Assembly (NCBI GenBank): GCA_944376125.1
Contig: CALWBQ010000026.1
Location: forward strand, 1 to 64,000
Direction: 5' to 3'
Length of the DNA: 64,000 nt
Source of the DNA: an uncultured Lachnospiraceae bacterium
GTDB lineage: Bacteria; Bacillota; Clostridia; Lachnospirales; Lachnospiraceae
In this document: piece by piece, positions 7,262-15,786 of the stretch
Position numbering within the stretch: the first letter of the stretch is position 1
How the letters are laid out: each line of letters opens with the position of its first letter
The notes under the pieces: model-generated
What the model was told of the DNA's origin: nothing
Databases searched by the model: none
Seen by the model: only the letters and a program-made list of their open reading frames with translations
Program-made: the position numbers and the translations under genes

Positions 7262-7957
7262 ATGAAAAGAGGAAAAAGATACGCAGAGGCTGCTAAAACA
7301 GTAGACCGCTCTGTCCAGTATGATACAGCAGATGCAATCGCTCTTGTAAAAAAGACCGCTTCTGCAAAATTTGATGAGACCGTTGAAGTTCATATCAGAA
7401 CCGGCTGTGATGGACGTCACGCAGACCAGCAGATCCGCGGTGCAGTTGTTCTGCCCCATGGAACCGGCAAGACCGTCCGGATCTTAGTATTTGCAAAGGG
7501 ACCAAAGGCTGATGAGGCTCAGGCTGCCGGCGCAGATTACGTAGGAGCAGAGGAGCTGATCCCGAAGATCCAGAACGATGGCTGGCTGGATTTTGATGTA
7601 GTTGTAGCGACTCCTGACATGATGGGTGTTGTAGGACGTCTGGGCCGTGTACTTGGACCGAAGGGCTTAATGCCTAACCCCAAGGCAGGTACCGTTACCA
7701 TGGATGTAACTAAGGCAATCAACGATATCAAAGCCGGTAAGATCGAATACAGACTTGACAAGACCAACATTATTCACGTGCCAGTTGGAAAGGCTTCTTT
7801 CACAGAAGAACAGTTAGCGGACAACTTCCAGACGCTTATGGACGCAATCCTGAAGGCAAGACCCAGCACCTTAAAGGGCGCTTACTTAAAGAGCGTGACC
7901 ATGACCTCTACTATGGGGCCTGGAGTCAAGCTGAATGTAGCAAAGCTGGCTAACTAA
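7262..7957 (+). CDS. rplA: 50S ribosomal protein L1
   Basis: A 231-residue L1 beginning [15 protein letters not shown]. Conserved segments include [46 protein letters not shown] and TMGPGVKLN near the C-terminus. It forms the mobile L1 stalk of the large subunit and is the likely repressor acting on both upstream leader elements. AGGAGG lies ten bases before the ATG. Confidence 0.98.
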   Translation: MKRGKRYAEAAKTVDRSVQYDTADAIALVKKTASAKFDETVEVHIRTGCDGRHADQQIRGAVVLPHGTGKTVRILVFAKGPKADEAQAAGADYVGAEELIPKIQNDGWLDFDVVVATPDMMGVVGRLGRVLGPKGLMPNPKAGTVTMDVTKAINDIKAGKIEYRLDKTNIIHVPVGKASFTEEQLADNFQTLMDAILKARPSTLKGAYLKSVTMTSTMGPGVKLNVAKLAN

Positions 7958-7971
7958 GCCTGAAATTTGGA

Positions 7972-8000
7972 TTGACAACCGATATAGATTATGATACAAT
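7972..8000 (+). promoter_or_regulatory. Promoter for rplJ-rplL
   Basis: TTGACA (7972-7977), a 17-base spacer, TACAAT (7995-8000). It lies 14 bases after the rplA stop and directly before the L10 leader. Confidence 0.8.
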
Positions 8001-8009
8001 ACGCAAGTA

Positions 8010-8130
8010 TTGACTGCCGAAGACAGCAGGTGCCGTAAGGCTTAAAGCTGATAATGCCTGCCGAGGAACGTACAAATCAAACCAAGATTGATTTTGTAGA
8101 CCCCTTTGTCCTTCGGACAGAGGGGTTTTT
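8010..8130 (+). ncRNA. L10 leader with intrinsic attenuator
   Basis: The region contains the L10-leader pattern, with GCAGGTGCCGTAAGGC (8026-8041) facing ATGCCTGCCGAGGAACG across a stem, then a terminator: CCCCTTTGTCC, TTCG loop, GGACAGAGGGG, TTTTT (8101-8130). In the known system, L10 bound to L7/L12 binds the leader and lowers rplJL expression. This copy sits in the expected place, between promoter and rplJ. Confidence 0.85.
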
Positions 8131-8171
8131 CGCAGGGGATACTTCAAAATAAAATAAGGAGGTAAACCATC

Positions 8172-8672
8172 ATGGCAAAGGTTGAATTAAAGCAGCCGAT
8201 CGTAGACGAGATTTCTGAATTACTGAATGGCGCTGCAACTGCGGTGGTAGTAGATTACCGCGGTCTGACTGTAGAGCAGGATACCCAGCTCCGCAAGCAG
8301 TTAAGAGAAGCAGGCATTACTTACAAGGTATATAAGAATACTCTGATCAAGCGTGCTACTGAGGGAACAGACTTTGCAGCTCTGGATGCCAACCTGGAAG
8401 GACCGACTGCATTGGCAGTGTCCAAGACCGATGCAACTGCACCGGCAAGAATTCTGGCTGAGTTTGCAAAGAAGGCTGAGAAACTGGAGATCAAGGCCGG
8501 CATTGTAGAAGGAACCTACTACGATGCAAAGGGAATGAACGTGATCGCTACGATCCCGTCCAGAGAAGTTCTGCTTGGCAAGCTGCTTGGCAGCATCCAG
8601 TCTCCGATCACCAATTTTGCTCGCGTTCTGAATCAGATTGCAGAGGCAAACGGTGCGGAAGCAAACGCATAA
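8172..8672 (+). CDS. rplJ: 50S ribosomal protein L10
   Basis: A 166-residue L10 starting MAKVELKQPIVDEI. It has VVVDYRGLTVEQDTQLRK, YKVYKNTLIKRA and EGPTALAVS, and a C-terminal helix (about residues 135-160) that binds L7/L12 dimers. AAGGAGG lies just upstream of the ATG. Probably autoregulated through the leader. Confidence 0.98.
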   Translation: MAKVELKQPIVDEISELLNGAATAVVVDYRGLTVEQDTQLRKQLREAGITYKVYKNTLIKRATEGTDFAALDANLEGPTALAVSKTDATAPARILAEFAKKAEKLEIKAGIVEGTYYDAKGMNVIATIPSREVLLGKLLGSIQSPITNFARVLNQIAEANGAEANA

Positions 8673-8714
8673 GAAGGAATCTATCATACAAATTTTTAAT
8701 GGAGGTAAATTATC

Positions 8715-9086
8715 ATGGCAAAATTAACAACCGCTGAGTTTATTGAAGCTATCAAGGAATTATCCGTATTAGAGTTAAATGAGTTAGTAAAAGCATGCGA
8801 GGAAGAGTTCGGCGTATCTGCAGCAGCAGGCGTTGTAGTTGCAGCAGCAGGCCCGGCAGAGGCAGCAGAGGAGAAGACCGAATTTGACGTTGAGCTGACC
8901 GAGGTTGGCCCCAACAAGGTTAAGGTTATCAAGGTTGTTCGTGAAGTTACCGGCTTAGGCTTAAAGGAAGCTAAGGACGTAGTTGACGGTGCTCCGAAGG
9001 TTGTTAAGCAGGGCGCTTCCAAGGAAGAGGCTGAGGATATCAAGACCAAGTTAGAGGCTGAAGGCGCAAAGGTTACCTTAAAGTAA
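8715..9086 (+). CDS. rplL: 50S ribosomal protein L7/L12
   Basis: A 123-residue L7/L12. The N-terminal dimerisation helices include [19 protein letters not shown], followed by an Ala/Val-rich hinge ([19 protein letters not shown]) and the C-terminal factor-binding domain with [18 protein letters not shown] and VDGAPK. GGAGG precedes the ATG. A strong terminator follows, and rpoB, its usual neighbour, is absent. Confidence 0.98.
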   Translation: MAKLTTAEFIEAIKELSVLELNELVKACEEEFGVSAAAGVVVAAAGPAEAAEEKTEFDVELTEVGPNKVKVIKVVREVTGLGLKEAKDVVDGAPKVVKQGASKEEAEDIKTKLEAEGAKVTLK

Positions 9087-9129
9087 TTCAGATAATTTTA
9101 ATCGATATTCGAGAACTCGGGTATTATGA

Positions 9130-9168
9130 AAAAGAGGGTGAAATCTTCGGATTTTGCCCTCTTTTTTT
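9130..9168 (+). terminator. Intrinsic terminator after rplL
   Basis: AAGAGGGTGAAATC, TTCG loop, GATTTTGCCCTCT, then a run of T. It ends the rplJ-rplL transcript. A second small stem, GGTGCGCC/GGCGCACC with loop GCCA, follows at 9174-9193. The remaining sequence up to 9358 is AT-rich and holds no clear gene. Confidence 0.9.
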
Positions 9169-9358
9169 GTGGTGGTGCGCCGCCAGGCGCACCTGGGAAT
9201 GGATTCCGGAAATCCTGGCATCAACACAGGCTTTTGACAGATAGATATATAAAACTCACAAAAATTTTACGAAAATATGATAATTATCTTTACAAAGTCC
9301 ATGGTTTAATAAGGATATGATACCGCGGTGAGGATGCTTTTTTGAGAGGAGGGTCAAA

Positions 9359-10144
9359 GTGCTGGAATTGATACAGATCAGGAAATCCTTTGGCGGAATG
9401 GTGGTTTTGGACAAGGTTGATGCGGAAGTGCCGGATGGTGAGATTGTTTCAATCCTGGGGCCTTCTGAATGTGGAAAGATGACGCTGATGCGGATTATCC
9501 TGGGGATGGAGGAGGCGGATGAAGGCCAGATCCTTTTCCAGGGGCGCGACCTGACAAAGGTTCCAATGGAGGATAGAGGATTTCAGGTTATGTTTCGGGA
9601 CTGTCCGTTTTTCCCAAATATGAATGTATATAAAAATATTGTATATGGACTGCGGAATAGACCTGGAATTTCCAGCAGGGAAGAAGTAGAAATGCTGATT
9701 GATCTTTTGGGGTTAAGGAGGATTCTGAAAAGCCGCGCGGGAGCGCTGACAGCGGGGGAAAAAGAGCGAACGGCGCTGGCTCGCCTTCTGGTGATGAAGC
9801 CCAAACTCCTTCTTCTGGAGGATCCTTTTGAGGATCTGGAAGATGAGGAGAGGGGAAAGGTTACAGAAGTTCTCAGAGGGATCCTTGGAAAGTACTGCAT
9901 AACGGCTGTGATGACGGTGAGGGATTCTGAAAAAGCACTGATGGTTTCGGACAAGATTTTAATTTTAAACAGGGGGAGAGTGGCCCAGTACGGGACACCC
10001 CAAGAAATTTTATTTCGGCCGGAGACCCCTTTTATTAAGGAATTTGTCTGGAATCATCTGGAAAATAAAAGGAACAATATCTCCAGTCTCCTTCAAAACG
10101 GCGCCAGAGGAGGAACATCGGCGGTACAGGGACTGCACCTCTGA
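9359..10144 (+). CDS. ABC-transporter ATPase-like protein with all catalytic motifs altered
   Basis: A 261-residue protein whose overall sequence clearly follows the PotA/FbpC type of ABC ATPase, yet each nucleotide-handling motif is changed. Walker A reads GPSECGKMT (Thr after Lys is Met). The Q-loop reads MFRDCPFFPNM (Gln to Arg). The signature reads LTAGEKER instead of LSGGQ. Walker B reads LLLLEDPFEDLE (Asp-Glu swapped to Glu-Asp). The switch region reads TVRDSEKAL (His to Arg). The frame is open throughout and preceded by GAGGAGGG seven bases before a GTG start, so it is not an obvious pseudogene. No permease gene adjoins it. Function is unknown; it might be a regulatory or structural relic that binds but does not hydrolyse ATP. 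Confidence 0.85.
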   Translation: MLELIQIRKSFGGMVVLDKVDAEVPDGEIVSILGPSECGKMTLMRIILGMEEADEGQILFQGRDLTKVPMEDRGFQVMFRDCPFFPNMNVYKNIVYGLRNRPGISSREEVEMLIDLLGLRRILKSRAGALTAGEKERTALARLLVMKPKLLLLEDPFEDLEDEERGKVTEVLRGILGKYCITAVMTVRDSEKALMVSDKILILNRGRVAQYGTPQEILFRPETPFIKEFVWNHLENKRNNISSLLQNGARGGTSAVQGLHL

Positions 10145-10158
10145 ACAGGGCAGTCCCT
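10128..10158. terminator. Convergent terminator hairpin between the ABC-like gene and udk
   Basis: AGGGACTGC (10128-10136) pairs with GCAGTCCCT (10150-10158). It overlaps the stop codon of the ABC-like gene (10142-10144) in its loop and lies 12 bases from the udk stop. It probably ends transcription from both sides; the T run is weak. Confidence 0.55.
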
Positions 10159-10169
10159 AAGAATGAAGG

Positions 10170-10790
10170 TTAGGCTTCAACCTCTGATAAGATGGAGCGG
10201 ATTTTTCCTTCCATCAAATCGAATGCCACATCGTTCATCCCGCTGTTGGTAATGATGTCGGCAAAGACCCGGGTTGGCTCCACATAAAGATTGTGCATGG
10301 GCTTAACCGTGGTCAGATATTGGGTTACAATCCCTTCCACATCTCTCCCTCTCTCCTTGGTGTCTCTCAGGATACGGCGCAGGATTCTCTCATCGGCGTC
10401 AGCATCTACGAAGACTTTGATGTCTAAAAGATCTCGAATTCGCTCATCGAACAAGACCAGAATTCCCTCAAGGAGTATGACGGGCTTTGGTTCAACCCGG
10501 ACAGTTTTTGAGGAACGATTGTGAACTGTATAATCGTACACAGGACATTCCACAGCCTGCCCTTCCTTTAGACGGGCCAGGTGTTTTACCAGAAGCTCGG
10601 TCTCAAAGGCATCAGGGTGGTCATAATTCAGTTTTTTGCGCTTCTCAAAGGGAAGGTCATCGTGAGAGCGGTAATAGTTGTCATGGTAAAGAACCGCGAT
10701 CTGGGGGCCAAATGCGTCCTTCAGCCGGTTTGTGAAAGTCGATTTCCCGGAACCGGTGCCTCCTGCAATTCCAATAATAATTGGTTTCAT
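10170..10790 (-). CDS. udk: Uridine kinase
   Basis: A 206-residue enzyme that phosphorylates uridine and cytidine with ATP or GTP in pyrimidine salvage. Walker A is GIAGGTGSGKSTF, and LYHDNYYRSHDDLPFEKR, NYDHPDAFE and the YDYTVHNR segment are characteristic. FVDADADERILRRILRDTKERGR follows as the lid region. The start was placed at MKPIIIG, with AAGGAG upstream; the longer frame starting five residues earlier overlaps that site. An ATTATA (TATAAT on the minus strand) occurs at 10848-10853 as a possible -10 without a clear -35. Confidence 0.95.
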   Translation of the reverse strand: MKPIIIGIAGGTGSGKSTFTNRLKDAFGPQIAVLYHDNYYRSHDDLPFEKRKKLNYDHPDAFETELLVKHLARLKEGQAVECPVYDYTVHNRSSKTVRVEPKPVILLEGILVLFDERIRDLLDIKVFVDADADERILRRILRDTKERGRDVEGIVTQYLTTVKPMHNLYVEPTRVFADIITNSGMNDVAFDLMEGKIRSILSEVEA

Positions 10791-10928
10791 ATGTGCTCCT
10801 TCCATATAAAGTCAGATTGATCGGATCAGTGTGGTCTGGCATCTTCTATTATACACGAAAAAAGAGGATTGGGGTAGCAGGAATAACAATAAACCAGGCA
10901 AATTTCAAAATCCTGTCTCTGCCCCGGC

Positions 10929-10958
10929 TTGTCAATCTGTGCTGCTCTCGGTTATAAT
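10929..10958 (+). promoter_or_regulatory. Promoter for the DUF1576 gene
   Basis: TTGTCA (10929-10934), an 18-base spacer, perfect TATAAT (10953-10958), 38 bases before the chosen GTG start. Confidence 0.7.
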
Positions 10959-10996
10959 AAAAAAATTAGGATAAGAGACGGAGGAGTTTGCGAGAC

Positions 10997-12277
10997 GTGG
11001 CAGAAAAACGAATGTTATCAAGGAAGGCACAATTTGGCCTTCTTTCACTGATCCCTATTTTTTTTATGGCAGCAGGGCTGCTTGTCCAGCCTATTGGCGA
11101 AATTGGGCCTGGACTCATACGGCTGATTGAAGAGCCTGATTTTCTCATTACAGATTACTTTATGATCGGGGGCATCGGGGCCGCTTTTATCAATGCCGGG
11201 ATTCTGGCGCTGTTTAGCATCTGGGCGGCGTATTTTCTGAAGATGGATTTGTCAGGCCATACGATTACGGCTGCCTGCCTGATGTTCGGATTCTCTTTGT
11301 TCGGCAAGAACCTTCTGAACATCTGGGCGATCCTCTTTGGAATTTTTTTATATGCCAAATACCACAAGACTTCTGTGTCCCGGTATCTTTATATCGGGTT
11401 TTACGGAACCAGCCTGTCGCCGATCATTACAGAAATTATGCAGGTCGGCCATCTGCCGCTGGCGGGAAGGCTGGCTCTGAGCCTGCTTGCCGGGAGCGTT
11501 ATAGGGTTTGTGCTGCCTCCCATGGCGACCCACGTTCACTATGCCCATAAAGGCTATTCTCTTTACAATGTAGGGTTTGCCTGCGGCATCATTGCCACAG
11601 TGATCGTCTCAGTCTTAAAATCTTTTGGAATGACCATAGAGGCCAGGCTGCTTTGGTCTTCGGGGAATGACGGCGTGCTGCTGGCTATGCTGCTGATTCT
11701 TTTTGGCGGTATGGCGGTTGGAGCTCTGGCTTGGGGAGGCAGGGAGACTCTGGCTTCCTACCGGAAGATATTAAAGACTTATGGCCTTTCCGGTACAGAC
11801 TATTTGAAAGAGGAGGGCGGGGCGCCTACTGTTTTCAATATGGGGATCAATGGACTGTTTGCAACCATCATGGTTCTGGCTGTGGGAGGCGACCTGAATG
11901 GGCCGACGATAGGCGGAATCTTTACCATAGTTGGGTTTTCTGCAACCGGAAAGCATTTGAGAAATATCTGTCCTATTATGTTCGGCGTCTGCCTTGGAGC
12001 AGCATTTAAGACCTGGAATATTTACGATCCATCGCCATTGCTGGCCTTACTGTTGTCTACAACACTGGCCCCTATAGCGGGGGAGTTTGGGTGGATCGCA
12101 GGAATAATAGCCGGCTTTCTCCATTCCTCTGTGGCGTTAAATATTGGGATAGTATACGGAGGAATGAACCTGTACAACAACGGGTTTGCCGGCGGTATGG
12201 TGGCAATTTTTATGGTTCCGGTCATCCAGGCAGTCCGGGACAGAAGGGCCAGGGCAAGGGGAGGATTGTCCTTATAA
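10997..12277 (+). CDS. DUF1576 polytopic membrane protein
   Basis: A polytopic membrane protein of about 426 residues, matching DUF1576 as remembered. At least ten hydrophobic segments are visible, with glycine-rich motifs such as GFVLPPMATHVHYAHKGYSLYN and GGMNLYNNGFAGGMVA in similar positions of two halves, suggesting an internal duplication. The family looks like a transporter, but the substrate is unknown. The start is uncertain: GGAGGAG at 10980-10986 is too close to the TTG at 10988, suits the GTG at 10997, and is far from the ATG at 11012. Confidence 0.75.
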   Translation: MAEKRMLSRKAQFGLLSLIPIFFMAAGLLVQPIGEIGPGLIRLIEEPDFLITDYFMIGGIGAAFINAGILALFSIWAAYFLKMDLSGHTITAACLMFGFSLFGKNLLNIWAILFGIFLYAKYHKTSVSRYLYIGFYGTSLSPIITEIMQVGHLPLAGRLALSLLAGSVIGFVLPPMATHVHYAHKGYSLYNVGFACGIIATVIVSVLKSFGMTIEARLLWSSGNDGVLLAMLLILFGGMAVGALAWGGRETLASYRKILKTYGLSGTDYLKEEGGAPTVFNMGINGLFATIMVLAVGGDLNGPTIGGIFTIVGFSATGKHLRNICPIMFGVCLGAAFKTWNIYDPSPLLALLLSTTLAPIAGEFGWIAGIIAGFLHSSVALNIGIVYGGMNLYNNGFAGGMVAIFMVPVIQAVRDRRARARGGLSL

Positions 12278-12356
12278 ATACCAGGCTGCCGCGATATATA
12301 ATCAAAAAATACTAAAAAAAATAAAAATTAGTGAGAAAAAATCGTAGTTTTTTACG

Positions 12357-12385
12357 TTGATTTTATAAATTGGGGGAGATAATCT
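12357..12385 (+). promoter_or_regulatory. Candidate promoter for cfa
   Basis: TTGATT (12357-12362), 17 bases, TAATCT (12380-12385). The surrounding 150 bases are strongly AT-rich. Confidence 0.5.
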
Positions 12386-12430
12386 TATAAAATAAAGTTC
12401 CATAATGACAGAATAGAAGGAGGAGAGAAT

Positions 12431-13603
12431 ATGCTGGAACAATTGGAAGAGAAAGCAATGGTGCAGTTTTTATCAAAATTTGATGAGCATCCTTTTTTGA
12501 TAAAATTTCAGGGAAGAGAATATCAGATAGGCACAGGAACCCCCGATTTTACAGTGAATTTTAAAAGCGTTATTCCTGTTGGGGAACTGCTGAACAGCAC
12601 ATCGATCGCCCTGGGAGAAGCGTATATGGATGGAAAATTGGAGATAGAGGGCAATTTGTACAATGCTCTGGATCACTTCCTGGGACAGATGGGAAAATTT
12701 TCTACAGATGAGAAGGCATTAAAAAAACTGATCCATACCTCGCTGTCTAAGAAAAATCAGGAAAAAGAAGTGACGAGCCATTATGATATCGGCAATGACT
12801 TTTATAAGCTGTGGCTGGATGACACTCTCAACTATTCCTGCGCATACTTTAAGAACCCAGATGACAGCCTGTATCAGGCGCAGGTCAATAAAGTCGACTA
12901 CATTCTGCAGAAGCTGTACCTGAAAGAAGGGATGACACTTTTGGATATTGGCTGCGGCTGGGGATTTTTGCTGATCGAGGCGGCAAAAAAATACAAGATT
13001 AAAGGGACAGGAATCACCCTGAGCCATGAGCAGTACGCAGAGTTTAAGAAGAGAATTGAAGAAGAGCATCTTCAGAACTATCTGGATGTCGAGCTGATGG
13101 ATTACAGAGATCTGCCTAAATCCGGTAAAACGTTTGACCGGGTGGTCAGTGTCGGGATGGTGGAGCATGTGGGGAGAGAAAACTATCAGCTATTTAATGA
13201 CTGCGTCAGCCAGGTACTGAATGATGGAGGCGTCTTTTTGCTTCACTTTATCAGTGCATTGAAAGAGCACCCGGGGGATGCCTGGATCAAAAAGTATATT
13301 TTCCCAGGCGGCGTTGTCCCCAGCCTGAGAGAGATGGTGTCTGCCATGGCTGAGGACAATTTCCATGTGCTGGATGTAGAAAATCTTCGCCTTCATTACA
13401 ACAAAACGCTGCTGTGCTGGGAGAAGAATTTCACAGAGCATCTGGATGAGATCAGCAAGATGTTTGATCAGCGCTTTATTCGCATGTGGGATCTCTACCT
13501 GTCAGCCTGCGCGGCAACCTTCCACAACGGCATTATTGACCTTCATCAGATTTTGGCAACCAAGGGGGTCAACAATAACCTGCCCATGGTAAGGTGGTAC
13601 TGA
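12431..13603 (+). CDS. cfa: Cyclopropane-fatty-acyl-phospholipid synthase family methyltransferase
   Basis: A 390-residue protein that would add a methylene group from S-adenosylmethionine across double bonds of membrane lipid acyl chains. The N-terminal lipid-contact domain spans roughly residues 1-110. The methyltransferase domain follows with EVTSHYDIGNDFYKLWLDD, the SAM motif LLDIGCGWGFLL, GITLSHEQ, DYRDLP, VSVGMVEHVG and FPGGVVPSL. GGAGGAGAG precedes the ATG. The stop codon ends one base before the final base triplet of the convergent brnQ gene, so the two coding regions abut with no spacer. Confidence 0.93.
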   Translation: MLEQLEEKAMVQFLSKFDEHPFLIKFQGREYQIGTGTPDFTVNFKSVIPVGELLNSTSIALGEAYMDGKLEIEGNLYNALDHFLGQMGKFSTDEKALKKLIHTSLSKKNQEKEVTSHYDIGNDFYKLWLDDTLNYSCAYFKNPDDSLYQAQVNKVDYILQKLYLKEGMTLLDIGCGWGFLLIEAAKKYKIKGTGITLSHEQYAEFKKRIEEEHLQNYLDVELMDYRDLPKSGKTFDRVVSVGMVEHVGRENYQLFNDCVSQVLNDGGVFLLHFISALKEHPGDAWIKKYIFPGGVVPSLREMVSAMAEDNFHVLDVENLRLHYNKTLLCWEKNFTEHLDEISKMFDQRFIRMWDLYLSACAATFHNGIIDLHQILATKGVNNNLPMVRWY

Positions 13604-14791
13604 TCAAAGAGACAAAACTCCAGCGGAAAGCGCCAGGAGTACTGCGGCCCGCTGCACAGCGGGACGTTTCAGTACGTCAAACGGCAGAAGATTCATAGCG
13701 ATGATCGCGATAGTCACCGGATAGATAAGGCTCAAAACCGGGGAAGAGATGGCGATAATCGTGTTGAGGCCGAGGATGGAGAGAAAAAAGCTCCAGCCTG
13801 TGAGAATCCATCTCCAGTGGTCAAACCCGAGCACTGGAAATTTTTCTGCAAAAAATTTCGAGCAGCTGCAGATCAGGCCGACACATACATTAAAGCAGGC
13901 GATGAAGAAAATCAGAGCCAGAAGGGCAGGGCCGGCATTGCCAAAAAATTCTCTGCAGAGGGTGCTGAGAATTTCCGTTCCGTTCTGTGCCCCTGCAGTG
14001 AGACTCCCGCTTTTTGCGCCGAGAAAGGTCAGCATACCATAGACTGTCCCGAGAAAAATTCCTGCGATGACACCGCCCTTGATTGTTTCAAGGGCGATTT
14101 CATTGCTGTCGGTTATGCCTAGAGCGCGGATATTGATCGCAATGACGATGCCGAACACAACGGCGGCCATGGTATCCATAGTCTGATATCCCTCGGTAAA
14201 GCCTTTCAAAAACGGGTGCACTGCGTAGGGGGCTGCCGTCTGCAGAACGGGAAGCTCCATATGAGCCAGTCCGGCGGCAAACATGACAAAGATCAGAGCC
14301 AGGAGCACAGGTGTCATGCGCTTTCCGAGAATATCCTTCAGACGCTCAGGCTTTTTGGCGACAATTCCTGCTGCGGCAAAAAAGATCAGAGAGAACACAA
14401 CTGAGGCAGCCATCTGCAGGGGAACGCCCAAAAGCCTTCCGGTTCCGAGACGGTCGGTCAGGAAGGCGAACATGGAGTAGCTGGTGCTGGCTGTCCTTGG
14501 AATCGCCAGCATAGGCCCGATACAGAGGTAAATGATAATCGAAAAGATCAGCGAGAATTTGGGGTGGACCTGCTGGCAGAGATGGTCAAGCCCTCCGCAT
14601 TTTGCCACAGCGGCCACGCCCAGGACGGGCAGGGCAACGGCCGACAGAGCAAATCCTAAAAAAGCGAATACAGAGGCAGAGCCGGCCTGATAACCGATAA
14701 AGGGCGGAAAGATCAGGTTTCCGGAGCCGAAAAACATAGAAAACAATGTGACGCCGATCAGCAGCACATTGCGCAGACTTAACTTTTTCAT
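13604..14791 (-). CDS. brnQ: Branched-chain amino acid transport system II carrier protein
   Basis: A 395-residue cation-coupled Leu/Ile/Val importer with about twelve membrane helices. The family signature is near the start: LFSMFFGSGNLIFPPFIGYQ. Further matches include CIGPMLAIPRTASTSY and FFIACFNVCVGLICSCS. The start was chosen at the second of two close ATG codons (MKKLSLRN), which has GGAGG eight bases upstream; the first is only two bases away. It runs against cfa and shares its 3' boundary. Confidence 0.95.
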   Translation of the reverse strand: MKKLSLRNVLLIGVTLFSMFFGSGNLIFPPFIGYQAGSASVFAFLGFALSAVALPVLGVAAVAKCGGLDHLCQQVHPKFSLIFSIIIYLCIGPMLAIPRTASTSYSMFAFLTDRLGTGRLLGVPLQMAASVVFSLIFFAAAGIVAKKPERLKDILGKRMTPVLLALIFVMFAAGLAHMELPVLQTAAPYAVHPFLKGFTEGYQTMDTMAAVVFGIVIAINIRALGITDSNEIALETIKGGVIAGIFLGTVYGMLTFLGAKSGSLTAGAQNGTEILSTLCREFFGNAGPALLALIFFIACFNVCVGLICSCSKFFAEKFPVLGFDHWRWILTGWSFFLSILGLNTIIAISSPVLSLIYPVTIAIIAMNLLPFDVLKRPAVQRAAVLLALSAGVLSL

Positions 14792-14909
14792 AATCATATC
14801 CTCCCAGTGCAGCAGGAAGCTGCTTCTTCCAGTTTTTTCTGTCACTATAGTAGCATATTTGACATTGATAGACAATATTTGGAATGTCTGAAGATTTTTA
14901 GCGTAAAGG

Positions 14910-14938
14910 TTGATTTATTGGTCCTGCCATGTTATACT
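14910..14938 (+). promoter_or_regulatory. Promoter for the queT leader
   Basis: TTGATT (14910-14915), 17 bases, TATACT (14933-14938), placed directly ahead of the structured leader. Confidence 0.65.
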
Positions 14939-14944
14939 TGTTCC

Positions 14945-15052
14945 CGTTGCAGAGCCCACAAAACCAAGGTCTTACGGGCCTGCCGCCGATTCCCGGCGTT
15001 AAATGAATCGAGTGTTCGAGACCTTCCACTCGTAAAACAAAACTAAAGGAGA
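14945..15052 (+). ncRNA. PreQ1 riboswitch, class III-like
   Basis: The leader of queT can fold as a large H-type pseudoknot. AAGGTCT (14966-14972) is perfectly complementary to AGACCTT (15019-15025), which lies in the loop of a hairpin CGAGTG/CACTCG (15009-15014 and 15027-15032). A separate stem, GCCG/CGGC within 14982-14998, protrudes between the two. A pseudoknot with an extra protruding stem and an outer 3' hairpin is the known layout of preQ1-III, and the downstream gene is a queuosine-precursor transporter. CCTTCC at 15022-15027 could also pair with the AAAGGAGA ribosome site, suggesting translational control. Confidence 0.75.
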
Positions 15053-15061
15053 GAATTGAAT

Positions 15062-15556
15062 ATGAAACCAAACAAGAAATCAGTGTACTATCTGGCTCAG
15101 GCGGCGGTGATAGCGGCCATCTACATCGTGCTGACGGTCTCATTTGCAGCGATCAGCTTCGGACCGGTTCAGTTCCGCATTTCGGAGGCCCTCTGCGTGC
15201 TGCCGTATTTCACGCCGGCGGCAGTTCCGGGTGTGGTGATTGGCTGCCTGCTGTCGAATTTGTTGGCAGGGGCTATGCTGCCAGATGTAATCTTTGGAAC
15301 CTTGGCCACTCTGATCGGAGCAGTAGGGTCTTACGCCCTGAGAAAAAATCGCTGGATGGTCTGCATTCCGCCGATTTTGTCCAATGCCCTGATCATTCCC
15401 TTTGTTCTTCGGTATGCATACGGCTCAGAAGATCTGATTTTCTACATGATGATTACTGTGGGGATCGGGGAGATCCTGGCAGTCGGAGTCTTGGGCGGAA
15501 TCCTGATGGGAGCATTGGAGCGCTACAGGAGCCTGCTTTTTAGGACGGCAGCCTAA
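15062..15556 (+). CDS. queT: Queuosine precursor transporter QueT
   Basis: A 164-residue substrate-binding (S) component of an ECF-type transporter for queuosine precursors. About five or six membrane helices are visible. QueT-typical segments include AAIYIVLTVSFAAISFGPVQFRISEAL and GCLLSNLLAGAMLPDVIFGTLATLIGAV. The start is the ATG after AAAGGAGAGAATTGAAT; a TTG two codons earlier is unlikely. The ECF energising module is not in this window. The riboswitch upstream ties expression to preQ1. Confidence 0.92.
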   Translation: MKPNKKSVYYLAQAAVIAAIYIVLTVSFAAISFGPVQFRISEALCVLPYFTPAAVPGVVIGCLLSNLLAGAMLPDVIFGTLATLIGAVGSYALRKNRWMVCIPPILSNALIIPFVLRYAYGSEDLIFYMMITVGIGEILAVGVLGGILMGALERYRSLLFRTAA

Positions 15557-15677
15557 GCACAATACAATAAAGAGCTGACCCGACGGGGAGTCGCAGCACA
15601 GATGGCAGGACAGCCATCCGGCAGCGGCTCCCTGTTTTGGTTCGAATGTTCTTCTGTGTTTCTTTTTTGGCTTACGG

Positions 15678-15756
15678 TTGATTTTCTAACAGGGCATTGA
15701 TAAAATAGAAGTGAGGGATCAGGCCGGGAAGCGGAGATAACCGCTTCCTGGCCTGA
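15678..15756 (+). promoter_or_regulatory. Promoter and 5' leader hairpin of the HPr-like gene
   Basis: TTGATT (15678-15683), 17 bases, TAAAAT (15701-15706). The transcript would begin with a 16-bp stem: TCAGGCCGGGAAGCGG (15719-15734) against CCGCTTCCTGGCCTGA (15741-15756), loop AGATAA, one G-U pair. There is no T run after it, so it may stabilise or regulate the message rather than terminate it. Confidence 0.6.
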
Positions 15757-15786
15757 CCAGGCATAAACAAAAGAGGAGGAGCAGGG

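Noticed and set aside
9126..9320. A 64-residue frame after rplL
   Set aside because: It overlaps the rplL terminator, has no ribosome site and no family resemblance.
9359..10144. A functional spermidine/putrescine or iron importer ATPase
   Set aside because: Overall similarity is there, but Walker A, Q-loop, signature, Walker B and switch His are all altered and no permease is adjacent.
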